NCBI RefSeq assembly: GCF_036669915.1
Contig: NC_089312.1
Coordinates: 17,230,317 to 17,294,316 of the forward strand
Source: Pocillopora verrucosa
Lineage: Eukaryota > Cnidaria > Anthozoa > Scleractinia > Pocilloporidae
Length of the DNA stretch: 64,000 bases
Direction: 5' to 3'
The position numbers and the translations under genes are program-made. This document shows positions 1 to 11,152 of the stretch, in pieces (positions within the stretch are counted from its first letter, which is position 1; every line of letters begins with the position of its first letter). Below the pieces are notes generated by a model. That model searched no databases and had not been told where the DNA came from. It saw only the letters and a program-made list of their open reading frames with translations.

Positions 1-2790
1 TCGCTGTGTTGCATTTGTGATGGGTTTGTGGTTCGGGGTTGAATTATGAGCGAAATTGAAATTGAGCGAAACCATCAAAACATTTATTGTGTTTCTTCCT
101 CTATTGTTGATGACAAGGTTGTTGCCATGTTTTCTGAACATATGAACTCTTATGCTTCAAATTCTAAGTACAGTATCGAAATCATTCAGTGCCTCGGATT
201 CTCTTAAAAATGAACCGGGAAAGCAAATTTTAATGATTATAGTTTCAGAATACGCCGGAAAGCTTCCTATACGATTGATTTCCACTATGACTTAATATAC
301 CGAAGGAAATAAATCGCGCAGAATGGAGAAATAAGAAGGAGTGTTGATCGATTTGTCACTTAATTTGTACATACGCAATCGCTGGTTGTCATTCTACGAA
401 AATGCTAATTAGATTCGCAGCCTTGTTACTTAGGATAAAGTTTTTTTTTTATTACATTTTATGACGCGGAAGTTTTCTTTATGTGAATAATAATATTTTT
501 TTTATCTGAATATGTCCTAGAGAATATTTTTAAAAGAGTAACTCTAGCCGTAGATTTTACTATCTCTATTTATGAACGCAGAATAAACTGATTAGACTTC
601 GACAGTGTCTTCGGATTTGCATTCAGACCAAACGAAAAATGTAATAAATTAAACTGTTACTGTTGTATTAGGATTTCAGTACTTCTCCAGTACAATAAAT
701 ACAGTTAAAAGCGGATAAAAACTTTGCAGTTATTTTAAAAGGCCATCGTTGCTGCATTAGCCTTGCGCGTTGAATCGGGCTGAATGACGATAAAAATATC
801 GAATAAAACCATATTTGTTCAATCTTACCTTCTGGTAAAACCTCGTCAAACCCTTCTGAAGACAGATAGAGCTATTCAGGAGAGCAGATATCAAAAATGG
901 TCGGATTAAATTTGGTCGAATTGAAGCATATCCAGAAATTTCAATTTCTCAGCACTTACCGCGACCACACAAAGAAATAAATTTATCATTATTGGGTCTC
1001 TACCACTTTTCCCTTTTCGCACTATGTGGCACAGCCATCTCCCTCGTTTAAACAATATTTCTTTTTATCTGCATGCAGATACTGCTCTCTAAAGGTGTTT
1101 TATAACTAAGTGATCTGTATATTGCTGATGGTTTTACACGGACCGCTTCCCTATTAAGTGTACACAGCTTTACATTGGAACATCGATTTTTGACAGGTCG
1201 TCAGCCTTGTTGATACAAATATTCTCTTTTAAAGAAGAATTTTAAGGCAGTCGATTCTATGGTGGCATTGTGTTTTCTTTATTGTGTAAACATTGTTACT
1301 AGATCCTTCCTCGTATCAAAGAATGATGTCTAGAGTTTCGATAGTTCAATATCTTTGTCTCAGACTAAGGACACCCGCCGGCCCATGGCTAACTTTTAGT
1401 GGAGCTATACAGATTCTAAATTCTTTTTTTTTCAAAGGGTTATATCTTGTAGCTGAGCAATCCAAAGAAAAAATTCAAATTCCGAAAAAGTCCAAAACAA
1501 ACACACCTAAAGAATACATTAAAGATGTAGATCTGCATTACACACCAATTTTTTTTTTTCGGTGACATACACTTTGGACTATTATTTCCTCCTTTGCCTT
1601 CAATGAGCTAACAAGGAAATGAGCGTGGGAATCAGTTCATATGAAACTTAAATTGTAGACTTAACTCATTGATCATGTGTAGTCAAGAAATATGAAACTT
1701 AATTAAATGTGTTGGAAATTATTTCTCTGATTATTGATTGTAAAATGTATAGTAGACGCGTATATCTGAGCAACATTGCGCTCGTTTGTAAATAGCAACG
1801 AAGAGTCTTCGATTTCCCTGAGTTGAAGACAAAAAAAGGAGTAAACCGAGTTTTAAACTAGTTTCTTATATCATTGGTTGCTGGTGCAAGGTTATGGACA
1901 GTGAACTATCATCAACTCAGACAGGTGCGCACGATATCAGTGATGATCCCCCCTCATCTGCAATAAGACTAAAATGGGACCCACGTGTCAGTAATGGAGA
2001 GGCATCAGGAAAAGCAGGTGCGAATGGCATACAGACAGAGATTTATCTGGTTAAAATTCTCTTTCGCAAAGTTGACCAGATGAAGTTAGAAGAATGGGGC
2101 ATTGTAGAGTTGGAAAAGCGTTGCTGTTCGATAAGGGAGCTGATTCCTTGACACTTAAAGTTGGGTTAAAACAGGGACAGATTAAGAAGAGTAAAACATT
2201 GTGATAAGATTTCAACCTTAGTACATATAAGCAACTTATTATTTAAACTCAGAAGACTTAATATCAAAGAAGAAAATGTTCAAAACATATGACTACAGGG
2301 GGGGAAGAGGGCGGGGAGAATAGCTCCATGGGTTCCATCCAGATCCGCCCATGACAAAATTATGCTGGTATGAAAAATATGACGAAAAACCAATCCATGA
2401 AGATGAAGGAAAGATCGACAAAAATCTGCTTTGTTAACTCATTTCTTATTATACTTATTTGTATGGCTTATGTTACTGTCCATCCTTTTTAAAAGACGCA
2501 AGTGAGATCGCATTTTAAAGCAAAAAAAACGTTATCCAGATTCAGGACAAGAAAGGAAGCAATGTTCTCCACTAAATAAGTACGTCGGAATCAACCATTC
2601 CTCCCTTTTTTTCACTGGTTTCCTAGTGCTCGCCCGTTGATATTTATAACTTTTGCTCCCTTTTTCAGCTTGCGCACAAAACCTCATACTTTATGAACAT
2701 TGAACTTTCAAAACGGGCACTCGATACTTAAATGAATTATTCTCATGTAGAACGTGATAACATCGCTCGAGGTAACCGAAAGGCGATCGA
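1..2790 (+). repeat. Diverged duplicate (copy 1) of 5584-6085, split by about 2.3 kb
   Basis: Bases 1-120 match 5584-5717, and bases 2450-2790 match 5740-6085, in the same order and orientation with many substitutions. The two halves are contiguous in the second copy but here are separated by about 2.3 kb that has no counterpart there. Homology breaks just after the shared gatgacaaggtt. The reading frame that is open in the second copy has an in-frame stop here: a TGA falls after the shared lysine/arginine-rich stretch near base 2510. This copy therefore looks decayed, or is intron-split. Whether the 2.3 kb is an insertion here or was deleted from the other copy cannot be told from one sequence. 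Confidence 0.75.
1894..2151 (+). CDS. Hypothetical 85-residue ORF inside the extra 2.3 kb
   Basis: An ATG in acceptable context (gttATGG) opens an 85-codon frame beginning MDSELSSTQTG. It is polar, acidic at the start and basic later, with no membrane segment or recognisable domain. It lies wholly in the 2.3 kb that separates the two halves of duplicate copy 1, so it could be part of an inserted element or an exon of an unrecognised gene. I do not recognise the protein. A chance ORF is quite possible. Confidence 0.2.
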   Translation: MDSELSSTQTGAHDISDDPPSSAIRLKWDPRVSNGEASGKAGANGIQTEIYLVKILFRKVDQMKLEEWGIVELEKRCCSIRELIP

Positions 2791-3494
2791 AATCCTGTTT
2801 GTCCTGGTTAAAATTCAACTCTGTAATTTCAATAATTCATATCAAATAGCTATTAATTTTTACCTTTTTATCTGAGAGATTTGGAGGAACGTGGTCCAAA
2901 TCAACAAACTTTTGACACTACAAGAATCAAACGTATATATAACTAGAATGATTAAGACCCATTCATTTGTTTTGTCTGTTACAAAACTGCGTCGAATATG
3001 AAATTGGCAAGCCTGATTCACTAATCTTTAAACTCATCCGAAGCCTTCGCATATTCTGATAAACGAGGGCAACTGATCTAACGGCGATAAAGAGTACAAT
3101 CAAAAAATAACCCCTCAGCAAAAAATTAATGTATGTCTAAGATTTAAGAACAAAATTGTTTGAACGCGTAGAAATGGACTGGATGAAAACACTTCCTTAC
3201 AAACTCTGTACGCGCTTATGATTTAAAATAAGATCTGGGACGCTTCCTTTTCTCAATAAGTTTGAGAATACCTCCCAGAATTGAAAATAGAAAGTCATTA
3301 TGACTCCATAAAGCTTAGTTTCCTGTTGATAGCTCTGTTTAACTGATTTGCCGTCCTTCGTGGCTGTTCGGTAAACGCGGAAGTCGCCGAGTTGTCCAAG
3401 ATTTTTGCTGGGATGGACGTGACTGCTTTTAAATTTAGTTTCCTGCAAGTGACTGATGAATATGGATGGGCTTTAAATAGGGCATTCGCTTTTA
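2791..3494. other. No gene recognised
   Basis: AT-rich sequence with short open frames only. A minus-strand frame at 3197-3448 (83 codons) has no recognisable domain and no convincing splice context. Confidence 0.4.
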
Positions 3495-3620
3495 CGAAGG
3501 GTTAACGATCGAAACGTCAGGTGGCCAATATACATTATAATCAATTCGGTTGATTAAACCAAGTTATTTTGTAATACCCGGTCCTTGAGCGACGCAGCAC
3601 CACGGTTTCTTTGAAAACTT
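3495..3620 (+). repeat. Fragment of a dispersed repeat also found at 46333-46480
   Basis: The segment reads gaaacgtcag, then ggtggccaat, then a short gap, and ends with gacgcagcaccac followed by ggtttctttgaaaactt. The same ordered blocks occur at 46333-46480 (gaaacgtcag, ggtggctaat, gacgcagcaccac, agtttctttagaaactt). Two diverged copies 43 kb apart with the same block order indicate an interspersed element tail rather than chance. The family is not identified with certainty; blocks of this kind are common at the ends of retroelement copies in cnidarian genomes (memory-based inference). Confidence 0.65.
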
Positions 3621-4142
3621 TTCTTGATAGGTGACTGTATGTCAATACAAAAGCTTTTAATTTTTGCAGGCTATAGATAGATGAATGTTATTTAATGTGA
3701 CAGTTTAAGGTGGCTTAAAAGAGCACATCCCTTCCTATGAGCGGCCAATGTCCAAGTCTTGCAAACTCAAACGAATATGGAGGTTTTTTGTTTGATAGTC
3801 TCGAACTGCCAAAGGAGGAAATCAAGAAGTCCGACTGCCTTTTATACCTCTTAAGTTGAATACATTCCGAATTCTCCCTTATACCGCCTACTTCTGAGGG
3901 CAGATTCTTGAAAATGAATTTCATTATTCCGCAGTCATTTTTACGTTATGTTTATAAACTGAGCACTTATCCACAAATAACTTCTGCGCTATTTCTGTTT
4001 CCCGTCACCTGCCAGACAGTGTCCGGCTGTATACTTCACACCTCGTATAGTCCATAGATTTTGACGTAGCATCAGTACGGTGCTCAAACCGACTATATTT
4101 TTGTAGAGATACTATAATGCCGTTTTCTTAGTATGAATAATT

Positions 4143-5036
4143 CTTGAACGGTAATCAAGAATATTATGGTCCAATGTATAGCTTTTCTTGTGTATTGCTC
4201 ACGAGAAACCTTGTCACAGTGGCAGCAAGAGGTTGGTCACTAAGCTATTGTGTTCTAAAGACCCTTTTAAAAGTGTTGCACCGTACAACGTCAAGACACA
4301 ACAATCATGAATAACAAAGTCAAAGAATTTCGTCCTGGTTTAGTCAGATCACGAGTTCGATATTAGTTTTCTTGGTATCTATTTTCAAAAGTTGAAGGAT
4401 CAGGAAACTAAAGACTGAAATCGGTCAAGTGCTGAAACTTCAACCTGAAAGGTGTTGCGCCCTTCGTCAAGACACAACAATGACGAACAACAAGGGTCGC
4501 ACCATTCTAAAACCACATGATCGCGCCGCAACTATAGCTAATTGTTTTCAAATTGATTTTGCATCGCAAAACCCGTTTATAAATATCCCCTTTGTTATTC
4601 TCATTTATTAACTAACTTATTCATTCCTTTTTTAATGATAAAACTGTAAAGTAGACGTTTGTCCACTTCAATATCTTTTGATATTAAAGGGCTGAAAAAG
4701 AGCCTCTGATAATCCCTTTCTTGTTTAATTTGGCTGAGGGGTACAAGGTGGTTCCATACCGAGATATCTATATCTTGTCAGTCACTTCTTGCTTAAAAAA
4801 TCGTGTATTTCAGTCAAAAGCATAACCAACAGATGCAGTAAAGCTTGTACTTACTCAGTGTACCGCGCAAAAAATGGCTCGTAAAACATTTTACTGGATT
4901 GAATCCCATTCATTGCTTCATTCATCACAGGGCAACGATATTATACCACAGAACTCCCCAGGTCAAAGAGTGTTGTCTTAGTTTCGTTAGGTCACGAGTT
5001 CGATATGAGTTTTCATGGTGTCAATCTTCATTTTTC
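4143..5036 (+). repeat. ~0.9 kb direct duplicate, copy A
   Basis: This block aligns end to end with 7946-8853 in the same orientation, with scattered substitutions and small indels. Shared landmarks include tcaagaatattatgg, gagaaaccttgtcacagt, cacgagttcgatat, aaaaccacatgatcg and gcagtaaagcttgtacttac. The phrase cacgagttcgatat also recurs inside each copy about 0.65 kb apart, so the block carries an internal diverged repeat. Its right end stops a few bases before the stop codon of the C-type lectin exon on the opposite strand. Confidence 0.85.
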
Positions 5037-5039
5037 ATG

Positions 5040-5431
5040 TTAACACTTAACTTCATGATAACAATATGGCTGTTTCTTGGAGCAGCTATTGTCGTTCCAC
5101 TTGCCGTGAATTGAACCAAAGTCTGTCATCTCACCGCAGTCCTCAGGACCCAAAATGTTCGGGTGACTAACCCAGTTCAGACAAGCTAGCTCCTCGCCTT
5201 TCGACCAGCGGAAACTTAGAGAGTTTTTATCTTTTACCAGGCCGATCCAGAAAGTTTTATTGACTGCCATGCGTTGGTATACGAACTGCTGCTCTCTATG
5301 AGAGTTTAGACTGAGCAGATCTCCTCCGTTTTCCCGGCAAGCGGCTCTTGCGTGAAACCAAGACAGTTTCGTGTTATAAGCTCGATAGCATGAGCCGTTG
5401 AAGTACAACCAGTCTTTAGGACAACTCCAAA
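5040..5431 (-). CDS. C-type lectin-like domain exon (terminal exon of a partial gene)
   Basis: This encodes one nearly complete C-type lectin domain, a fold for binding carbohydrates or other ligands outside the cell. The frame opens with WSCPKDW, then FNGSCYRAY (a glycosylation sequon), a WIGL core, an LNW before the binding loop, EDCGEM, the late WND motif, and paired cysteines at NSCSKKQPYC. These are the long-form domain's conserved cysteines and hydrophobic core. The usual EPN or QPD calcium/sugar triplet is replaced by HPN, so sugar preference cannot be predicted. A stop codon lies upstream in frame, and an AACAG acceptor ends at 5432, so the exon probably starts at 5431 in phase with an upstream exon that I could not find. 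The frame ends in TAA shortly after the domain. It may be a partial gene or a pseudogene. Confidence 0.8.
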
Positions 5432-5503
5432 CTGTTCAAAACGATCGTGAGCTTGAGTTGGAGGTATAATTTCCTTTTTTTTTATTAAACCAGTCTAAAA
5501 GGT

Positions 5504-5959
5504 TTGATAAGCAAAACCGATGCAATCTTCGACTCCATGTTTGACACTCAATTGAAGATTGATCAATTTATTTCAGGTGAATTTCGCTGTGTTGCATTTC
5601 TGATGAGTTTATGGTTCGGGGGCGAATTGGGAGCGAAATTGAAATTGAGAGAACCGATCAGTTACCTTGTGATTATGAACATTTCTTTTGTTTCTTCCTC
5701 TATTGTTGATGACAAGGTTGGATGGAGCCCAACATATTTGTGTCCACTTATGTTACTGTTTATCCTCTTTAAAAGACGCAAGTGCAATCGCATTTTGAAG
5801 CAAATAAAACGTTATCCAGATTCAGAACAAGAAAGGAAGCAATGTTCCCCACAAAATAAGCACGTTGAGATCAACCACTCCTTCCTTTTGTCACTAGTTT
5901 CTCAGTGCTCAACCGTTGAAAGTTGGAACTTTTGCTCCCTTTTGCCAGCTTGCACTTAA
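5504..5959 (+). CDS. Hypothetical 151-residue ORF with a possible membrane segment
   Basis: This open frame lies in duplicate copy 2. Its centre holds a hydrophobic stretch (YLCPLMLLFILF) followed directly by a basic stop-transfer-like run (KRRKCNRILKQIKR) and a polar tail. That arrangement resembles a single-pass membrane segment with a short cytoplasmic tail. The same residues are recognisable in copy 1 (around 2455-2590) but interrupted by a stop. I do not recognise a family. It may be an exon of a receptor-like gene or chance. Confidence 0.25.
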   Translation: MISKTDAIFDSMFDTQLKIDQFISGEFRCVAFLMSLWFGGELGAKLKLREPISYLVIMNISFVSSSIVDDKVGWSPTYLCPLMLLFILFKRRKCNRILKQIKRYPDSEQERKQCSPQNKHVEINHSFLLSLVSQCSTVESWNFCSLLPACT

Positions 5960-6085
5960 TATAACATGTTTAATTGGGAAATTCCTCATACTTTATGAAC
6001 ATTGAACTTTCAAAAAGAGCACTCGATGCTTAGATGAATTATTCTCAGGTAGAACGTGATAACATTGCTCGAGGCAATCGATTGG
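5584..6085 (+). repeat. Duplicate copy 2 of the segment at 1-120 plus 2450-2790
   Basis: This is the contiguous counterpart of the split copy at the window start. Shared landmarks include tcgctgtgttgcattt, cctctattgttgatgacaagg, cgttatccagattcag, gaaaggaagcaatgtt, actttatgaacattgaactt and gtagaacgtgataacat. Confidence 0.8.
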
Positions 6086-6208
6086 TAATTGATTGTGATC
6101 CTTTGTATCTTAGTTTTTCAATTAAAAAAGCAAGCAGATCAATATACATGTACTTCACATGGCCAGTAGCTTTCAGTTCGATTTCAGGTACACGTATATA
6201 TGTTATTC

Positions 6209-6343
6209 GCCCGCCGGGAGGTCCGTATTGGGAAAAACAATGCACGAAGTCTTGAGTACCGCCCTCAGCCTACGGCCTCGGGCGGTACTCAAGACAGAGG
6301 GCGTAGTTTTTCCCAATACCGACCGACCTAGGCCGGTGAATTA
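6209..6343. mobile_element. Palindromic fold-back element
   Basis: Two nested perfect inverted repeats share one axis. The outer pair is gtattgggaaaaac at 6225-6238 with its complement at 6306-6319. The inner pair is gtcttgagtaccgccc at 6249-6264 with its complement at 6280-6295, around a 15-base GC-rich loop. Weaker complementarity (cgcccgccggg against gaccgacctaggccgg) extends the structure outwards. It is far more GC-rich than its surroundings, as expected for a MITE-like insertion or a long hairpin. No coding capacity. Confidence 0.75.
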
Positions 6344-7945
6344 CAGTTTTTTTTTTTCATAAATATAACGAAATTCTTTCCAAAAGAACCCGAATGATTT
6401 ACGGCTTTAATTAAGGCAAGATCTTCCATAACCTGAACAATTTTTGAGTGAGTAAATGATGGTTAAAATAGAGGTGATGCAAATTAAAGAGAGATGCTTC
6501 ACCGAAACATTTTCATTTGCGTAATGATAAAGGTGATTTAAAAGGCTTCCAACAAAATTTGACACTTTTTTTTTACAAGTATCTGTTACAATCTGACACC
6601 TGTCAGTTGGAGAGCGCGTAAGAAGAAAAAAAAGCGCAAGTACACTTTTGAAAAAAGAACGGCACTAGTTTGGTAAGGACTGTCACGACAACGTTTTCTT
6701 AAAAAACAGTCAGTGATCGTACGGACAGTATTATTCACTCTCATCGACCATTAATTAATGTACGAAGATTTACCTCTGTTCAGTGAGTGAATAGCAAAGT
6801 GAGTAATTGTAATCGAATTAAAATTTTTCATTTTGAAGTTGTCAGAGTTTGCTAGTTTGTTTACTGCAATGGCGTGTGTAAATGTGGTCTTTCCTCCACA
6901 AAAAATCAATTCGAATGAGACACTTGACGCAAGAGAATTTTTATTATTGAATTTCTTCGGTTTCTGTTGTGCAATTCATGGTAAAAATGTCCAACCTGAA
7001 CGGACTTAGAAAGACTTACCGAAAGCGTCTTTGTAGTAGAACTGAAAACTTCGCTCGCCCTTTCACTATTAACAAATTTTTTAAAAGAATTCAGATATCA
7101 GATGAATGAACGTTCCATCGATTAATTAAATTGTAACCAAATACCTCACGTTTTAACTTTCTAGGTACTTTTTATGGAGGATTAAAAGTAATTACAAATG
7201 GGTTTTAGGCCGCTTTGATAACACCTTAGCTAAAACAAATTAATTTCGAAACCAATATTTTTCTGCCAACCAAAGTGATTTGAGAGAGATAGAAAAGAGC
7301 CTAAAAATACTGCCCAGCCTGAAAAACGCGATATATTTATGAAAAAATGGCAACGAAGGTAGGGATGTACTCGGCGACAAAGCGTTAGCGTGCCCGTGGG
7401 CAGAGATAGGAAAATACGGACCGCGCTAAGAACCAATCAGATGACAGAATTCGTTTCCGTGCCCTCTTAGAAAAAAAACTTGAAATTAGAATTACACTGT
7501 CTCACCTGTTCCTTTCACCTGCATCATCAAAGACAGGATAGCTTCAAAAGAGAAAATAAAACATGTGCATCGATTGTTATTGCAGGAATATCATAAAAAA
7601 CGACGTAAGCCCTTAAAAAATCGCACCCCAGTTCTCGTGAAAAGAGGAAGAAAAGAGGAAGTAATGAGAAATAGCAGAAAATGGATCTCGTGCAAGAGTA
7701 TAATCAGTCGATTGACATTGTGTGGCAATAGCTAAATTTAATATGAGACGATCCAAAAAGGGGATAGAGAGGCTTTTGATCGTTCAGAAATTAATATCGC
7801 GCCGCCGCGGAGTAAAATTCATCTGATCCTAACATTAATTCGCTTTTATTTGACTACAATTAAAAAGCTAAATACAGAATGCTAAGACAAGGCTCGTAAT
7901 GTCCTATGGACACATTTATACCTAGAAATTCACCACAAAAAAAGT
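6344..7945. other. Intergenic, no gene seen
   Basis: AT-rich DNA with only short chance frames. No splice-bounded frame or repeat stood out. Confidence 0.5.
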
Positions 7946-8853
7946 TGAACGGTTATCAAGAATATTATGGTTCAGTGCATACTGTTTTCTTGAATACTTC
8001 TCGCGAGAAACCTTGTCACAGTAACAACAGGAGGTTAGTCACTAAGCTATTGTATTCTAAAGACCCCATCGAGCGGTGTTGCACCTTACGTCAAGACGCA
8101 ATGATCATGAATAACAAAGTCAAAGAATTTTCTCTTACTTTAGTTAGATCACGAGTTCGATATTAATTTTCTTGGTGTGAATCTTCAAAAGTTAAAGGAT
8201 CAGGAAACTAAAGACTGAAAACGGTCAATAGGTGAACCTTCAACCTGAAAAGTGTTGCGCCTTACGTCAAGACAAAACAATGACGAACAACAAGGGCCAC
8301 ATTATTCCAAAACCACATGATCGTGCCGCAATTGTAACTAACTGTTTTCAAAATTAATCAAATTAATTTTGCATCGCCTCGAAACTAAAATGAAACTGTA
8401 AGACCCGTTTATAAATATCTCCTTTGTTATTCTCATTTATTAGCTTACTTATTCATTTTTCATGATAAAACTTTAGAGCAGACGTTTATCCATTTCAATA
8501 TCTTTTGTTATTAGAGGACTATAAAAGAGCCTCTGATAATCCCTTTCTCGTTTAATTTGGCTGAGGGGTACAAGATGATTCTCTACAGAGATATCTATAT
8601 CTTATCATTCACTTCTTGCTTAATAAATTATATATTTCAGTCCGCATAACCAACAGATGCAGTAAAGCTTGTACTTACTCAGTGTACCGCGTAAAAAATG
8701 GGTTGTAAACATTTTACTGGATTGAATTCCATTCATCGCTCCATTAATCACAGGGCAACGATATTATACCACAGAACTCCCCAAGTCAAAGAGTGTTGTC
8801 TTAGTTTAGTTAGATCACGAGTTCGATATGATTTTTCATGGTGACAATCTTCA
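7946..8853 (+). repeat. ~0.9 kb direct duplicate, copy B
   Basis: Second copy of 4143-5036, same orientation. It ends at ggtgacaatcttca. Beyond that the sequence differs from copy A, which runs into the C-type lectin exon; no lectin sequence follows copy B. Confidence 0.85.
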
Positions 8854-10213
8854 AAAGTTATATAATTTCACAATACATTTAAATCGTTGGCACCTGTCAG
8901 GCTTCCTAAACGGAGAAGCCTATCAAAGTGCAAAAACTGAAATACGAGCTCACGTTCATCAATAAGAAAGCAATAAACGAGAACTGACCCCGCCATATGA
9001 TTACAAAACTGAATCATAATTTAATACTTAACGAAAAGAAAGTGACAGTACAACAAAACAAACTCCTGAAAATATGAACATATCTCAGAGATAAATTTCT
9101 TGGGTTTTTTTTATCTTACATGGAGCTACCACCTGTATGCAACAACAGAGGGAATTGAAAGCCTTACCGAGAAAATGTCATTTTTGTTTGATATTTTCGC
9201 GGATAATTTATTAGTCTAGTAATTCTCAAGATGCAGGGCCCCATGGGATATCAGCCTTTGAGTTGAATAGGAAACCAGGTTGAAATAACGTTTTACTTTA
9301 TTTTACTGGCTTTACTAGAAAAAAAATGCTTTCATAACTCTACTTATGTTTATCTTAGCTATTTTCATATCATTGATTTTCTTTGTTAGCATATCTCGAC
9401 AGCCTTCTTTTAATCAATTACAAAATAGTATTCATTTATTCAACACCATAATAATATCGCTACTTACTACATAAAAGTCTTTTAGAACTTTCTGATGTAA
9501 AGCTGCTTACTTCAGTGCTTCGTTTAAAATGTGTAATGCTTTCTTTTTCTGAGGATACTTTACCTTTAACACAACACCTCTCAAAATTCTTACACTGATT
9601 CTGCTGAAATTAAAGAAGGGTTCATAATGCGCGTTTTATAAAAATTAAATTTTTTGAGGGGTAATTAAAACAAGTGACATATTGACGAACTTCGGAGCAT
9701 TATGACATAAAACATTTTTAAAAACAACGTCACAATCCCGGTTCTTCAACAGGGTTGCACTTTTCCTTTAAAAGATGGCTTTCGTCATTGTCAGCAGAAC
9801 TTCCGCGATCATCAAAACTTTGGCTGATAAGGTCACTGTAATAGGAAGTTGCTGGCGGGTATTTAAGCGTATTTGAATAAATTAGTCGTTAATAAACGTA
9901 AGAAGGATGGAAGATATATTTCAGAAGATAAAAGATCTATTTTGCTAAATTAGCTTTAATGTTCCTATATTCCTCTCGCTTCCTGTTTGCTGCATGTTCC
10001 CTGTACGGTCTAAAATTTGGACTGAAGATATTCACTAAACAACAAACTCAATCGTCGGTCACTAAAATATCATGAAAGAAGCTAATCTTTAGTATAATGT
10101 ATGCACAACCATTATTCAGCCTTAGAAGACAAAATTCGCATTCGGACAATCATGATGGAAGATCTTTGTTTAAAATCCGAGCGTGCTGAATTCTCTATCT
10201 GTTGGAAGCCTGA
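8854..10213. other. Intergenic, downstream of GPCR 1
   Basis: No coding signal found. This is the 3' side of the minus-strand receptor gene and may hold its 3' UTR. Confidence 0.4.
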
Positions 10214-11152
10214 TCACTCTTCTTTGCTTTCTTGTCGCTTGTTTACACGTCTGTGGTAACAACACTTTAAAGTTTTCTTTATCGCCTTACGAATTTCAGG
10301 AAGCCGCCAAAAGTAGACTATGGGGTTCAACGACGAGTTTATAAACGCTATGGTTCCTGTGTATTGCAGTGCGATATTTTTGGTGGGGCTTGAACCTGTC
10401 ACTTGAATCAAGCCAGCTGTACAATTATATGGGAAAAAGCAAAAGAAGAGAATGAAGCAAACGTAAAACGTATTCACAGCTGACTTTGTGAAACGTGCGA
10501 ACTGCAAATGCGATGAAGTTTCTTTTGCGCTTCCAACAGGAGCTTGAGATTGTATTTGAGCCTGGTGACGTCTCACAATGCGATAGATTTTAAAGTACAT
10601 TAGAACTATAATAACAATGGAGGTGACGAAGCTTGTTATTCCAATTACATAATAAGCTGTAGTATTTTGGGTCCAAATGACTCCCAAAAGAGAGGATGAA
10701 CACCAACATAAAGCGATGATCACCACGATTTTTTTGTTAGTGACAATGGCTTGATATCTCATATGCAGGTGAAACGCCAGGTACCTATCTATACTTATAG
10801 CAGTTGCTATCGTAAAAGACGCCGCAGATAATACAACAGCAAGCACATCAAACGCCAGTGAGAGAGCGATTGGACCTTCTTCCTTTTCGACAAGGAAGAT
10901 GATAGAGCAGGCCACTATTAAGGGCTGAGTCAGTATGCCAACGAGGAAGTCGGTCAGTGCGAGACCAAATAGCAAAGTGTTTGAAGGCGAATGGAGAGCT
11001 GGCGTCCGCCAAACAGCGATCAGTATGACTCCGTTTCCTAACGTTGCTGGGAATGAACAAATGGCATTAAGAATGCAGTTAATCAGGCTTGAAGTTCGCA
11101 CTGCAGAGAGATCCTCTTCCAACGTACTTGAACTAAAATGAAGAGTAGACAT
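10214..11152 (-). CDS. Intronless class A GPCR (MECA-like orphan), paralogue 1
   Basis: A complete 312-residue seven-transmembrane receptor in one exon. Helix 1 carries GNGVILIAVWR, helix 2 LALTDFLVG, helix 3 ends in DRY (SIDRYLAFHLHMRY), and helix 7 has NPIVY followed by an amphipathic helix 8 and a CC palmitoylation-type pair. Helix 6 reads CFFPY where most class A receptors have CWxP. The helix 3 cysteine and its partner in extracellular loop 2 are both absent and loop 2 is very short. This is typical of the melanocortin, lysolipid/cannabinoid and adenosine (MECA) group, so I infer that affinity; the ligand is unknown. The start MSTLHF aligns with the paralogue at 14587. The pair shares most transmembrane residues and is divergently transcribed across 3.4 kb, so it arose by inverted duplication. 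Confidence 0.92.
   Translation of the reverse strand: MSTLHFSSSTLEEDLSAVRTSSLINCILNAICSFPATLGNGVILIAVWRTPALHSPSNTLLFGLALTDFLVGILTQPLIVACSIIFLVEKEEGPIALSLAFDVLAVVLSAASFTIATAISIDRYLAFHLHMRYQAIVTNKKIVVIIALCWCSSSLLGVIWTQNTTAYYVIGITSFVTSIVIIVLMYFKIYRIVRRHQAQIQSQAPVGSAKETSSHLQFARFTKSAVNTFYVCFILFFCFFPYNCTAGLIQVTGSSPTKNIALQYTGTIAFINSSLNPIVYFWRLPEIRKAIKKTLKCCYHRRVNKRQESKEE

Noticed and set aside
6034-6362. Overlapping frames on both strands across the palindrome
   Set aside because: Their overlap and mirror-image arrangement follow from the inverted repeat. No domain is recognisable.
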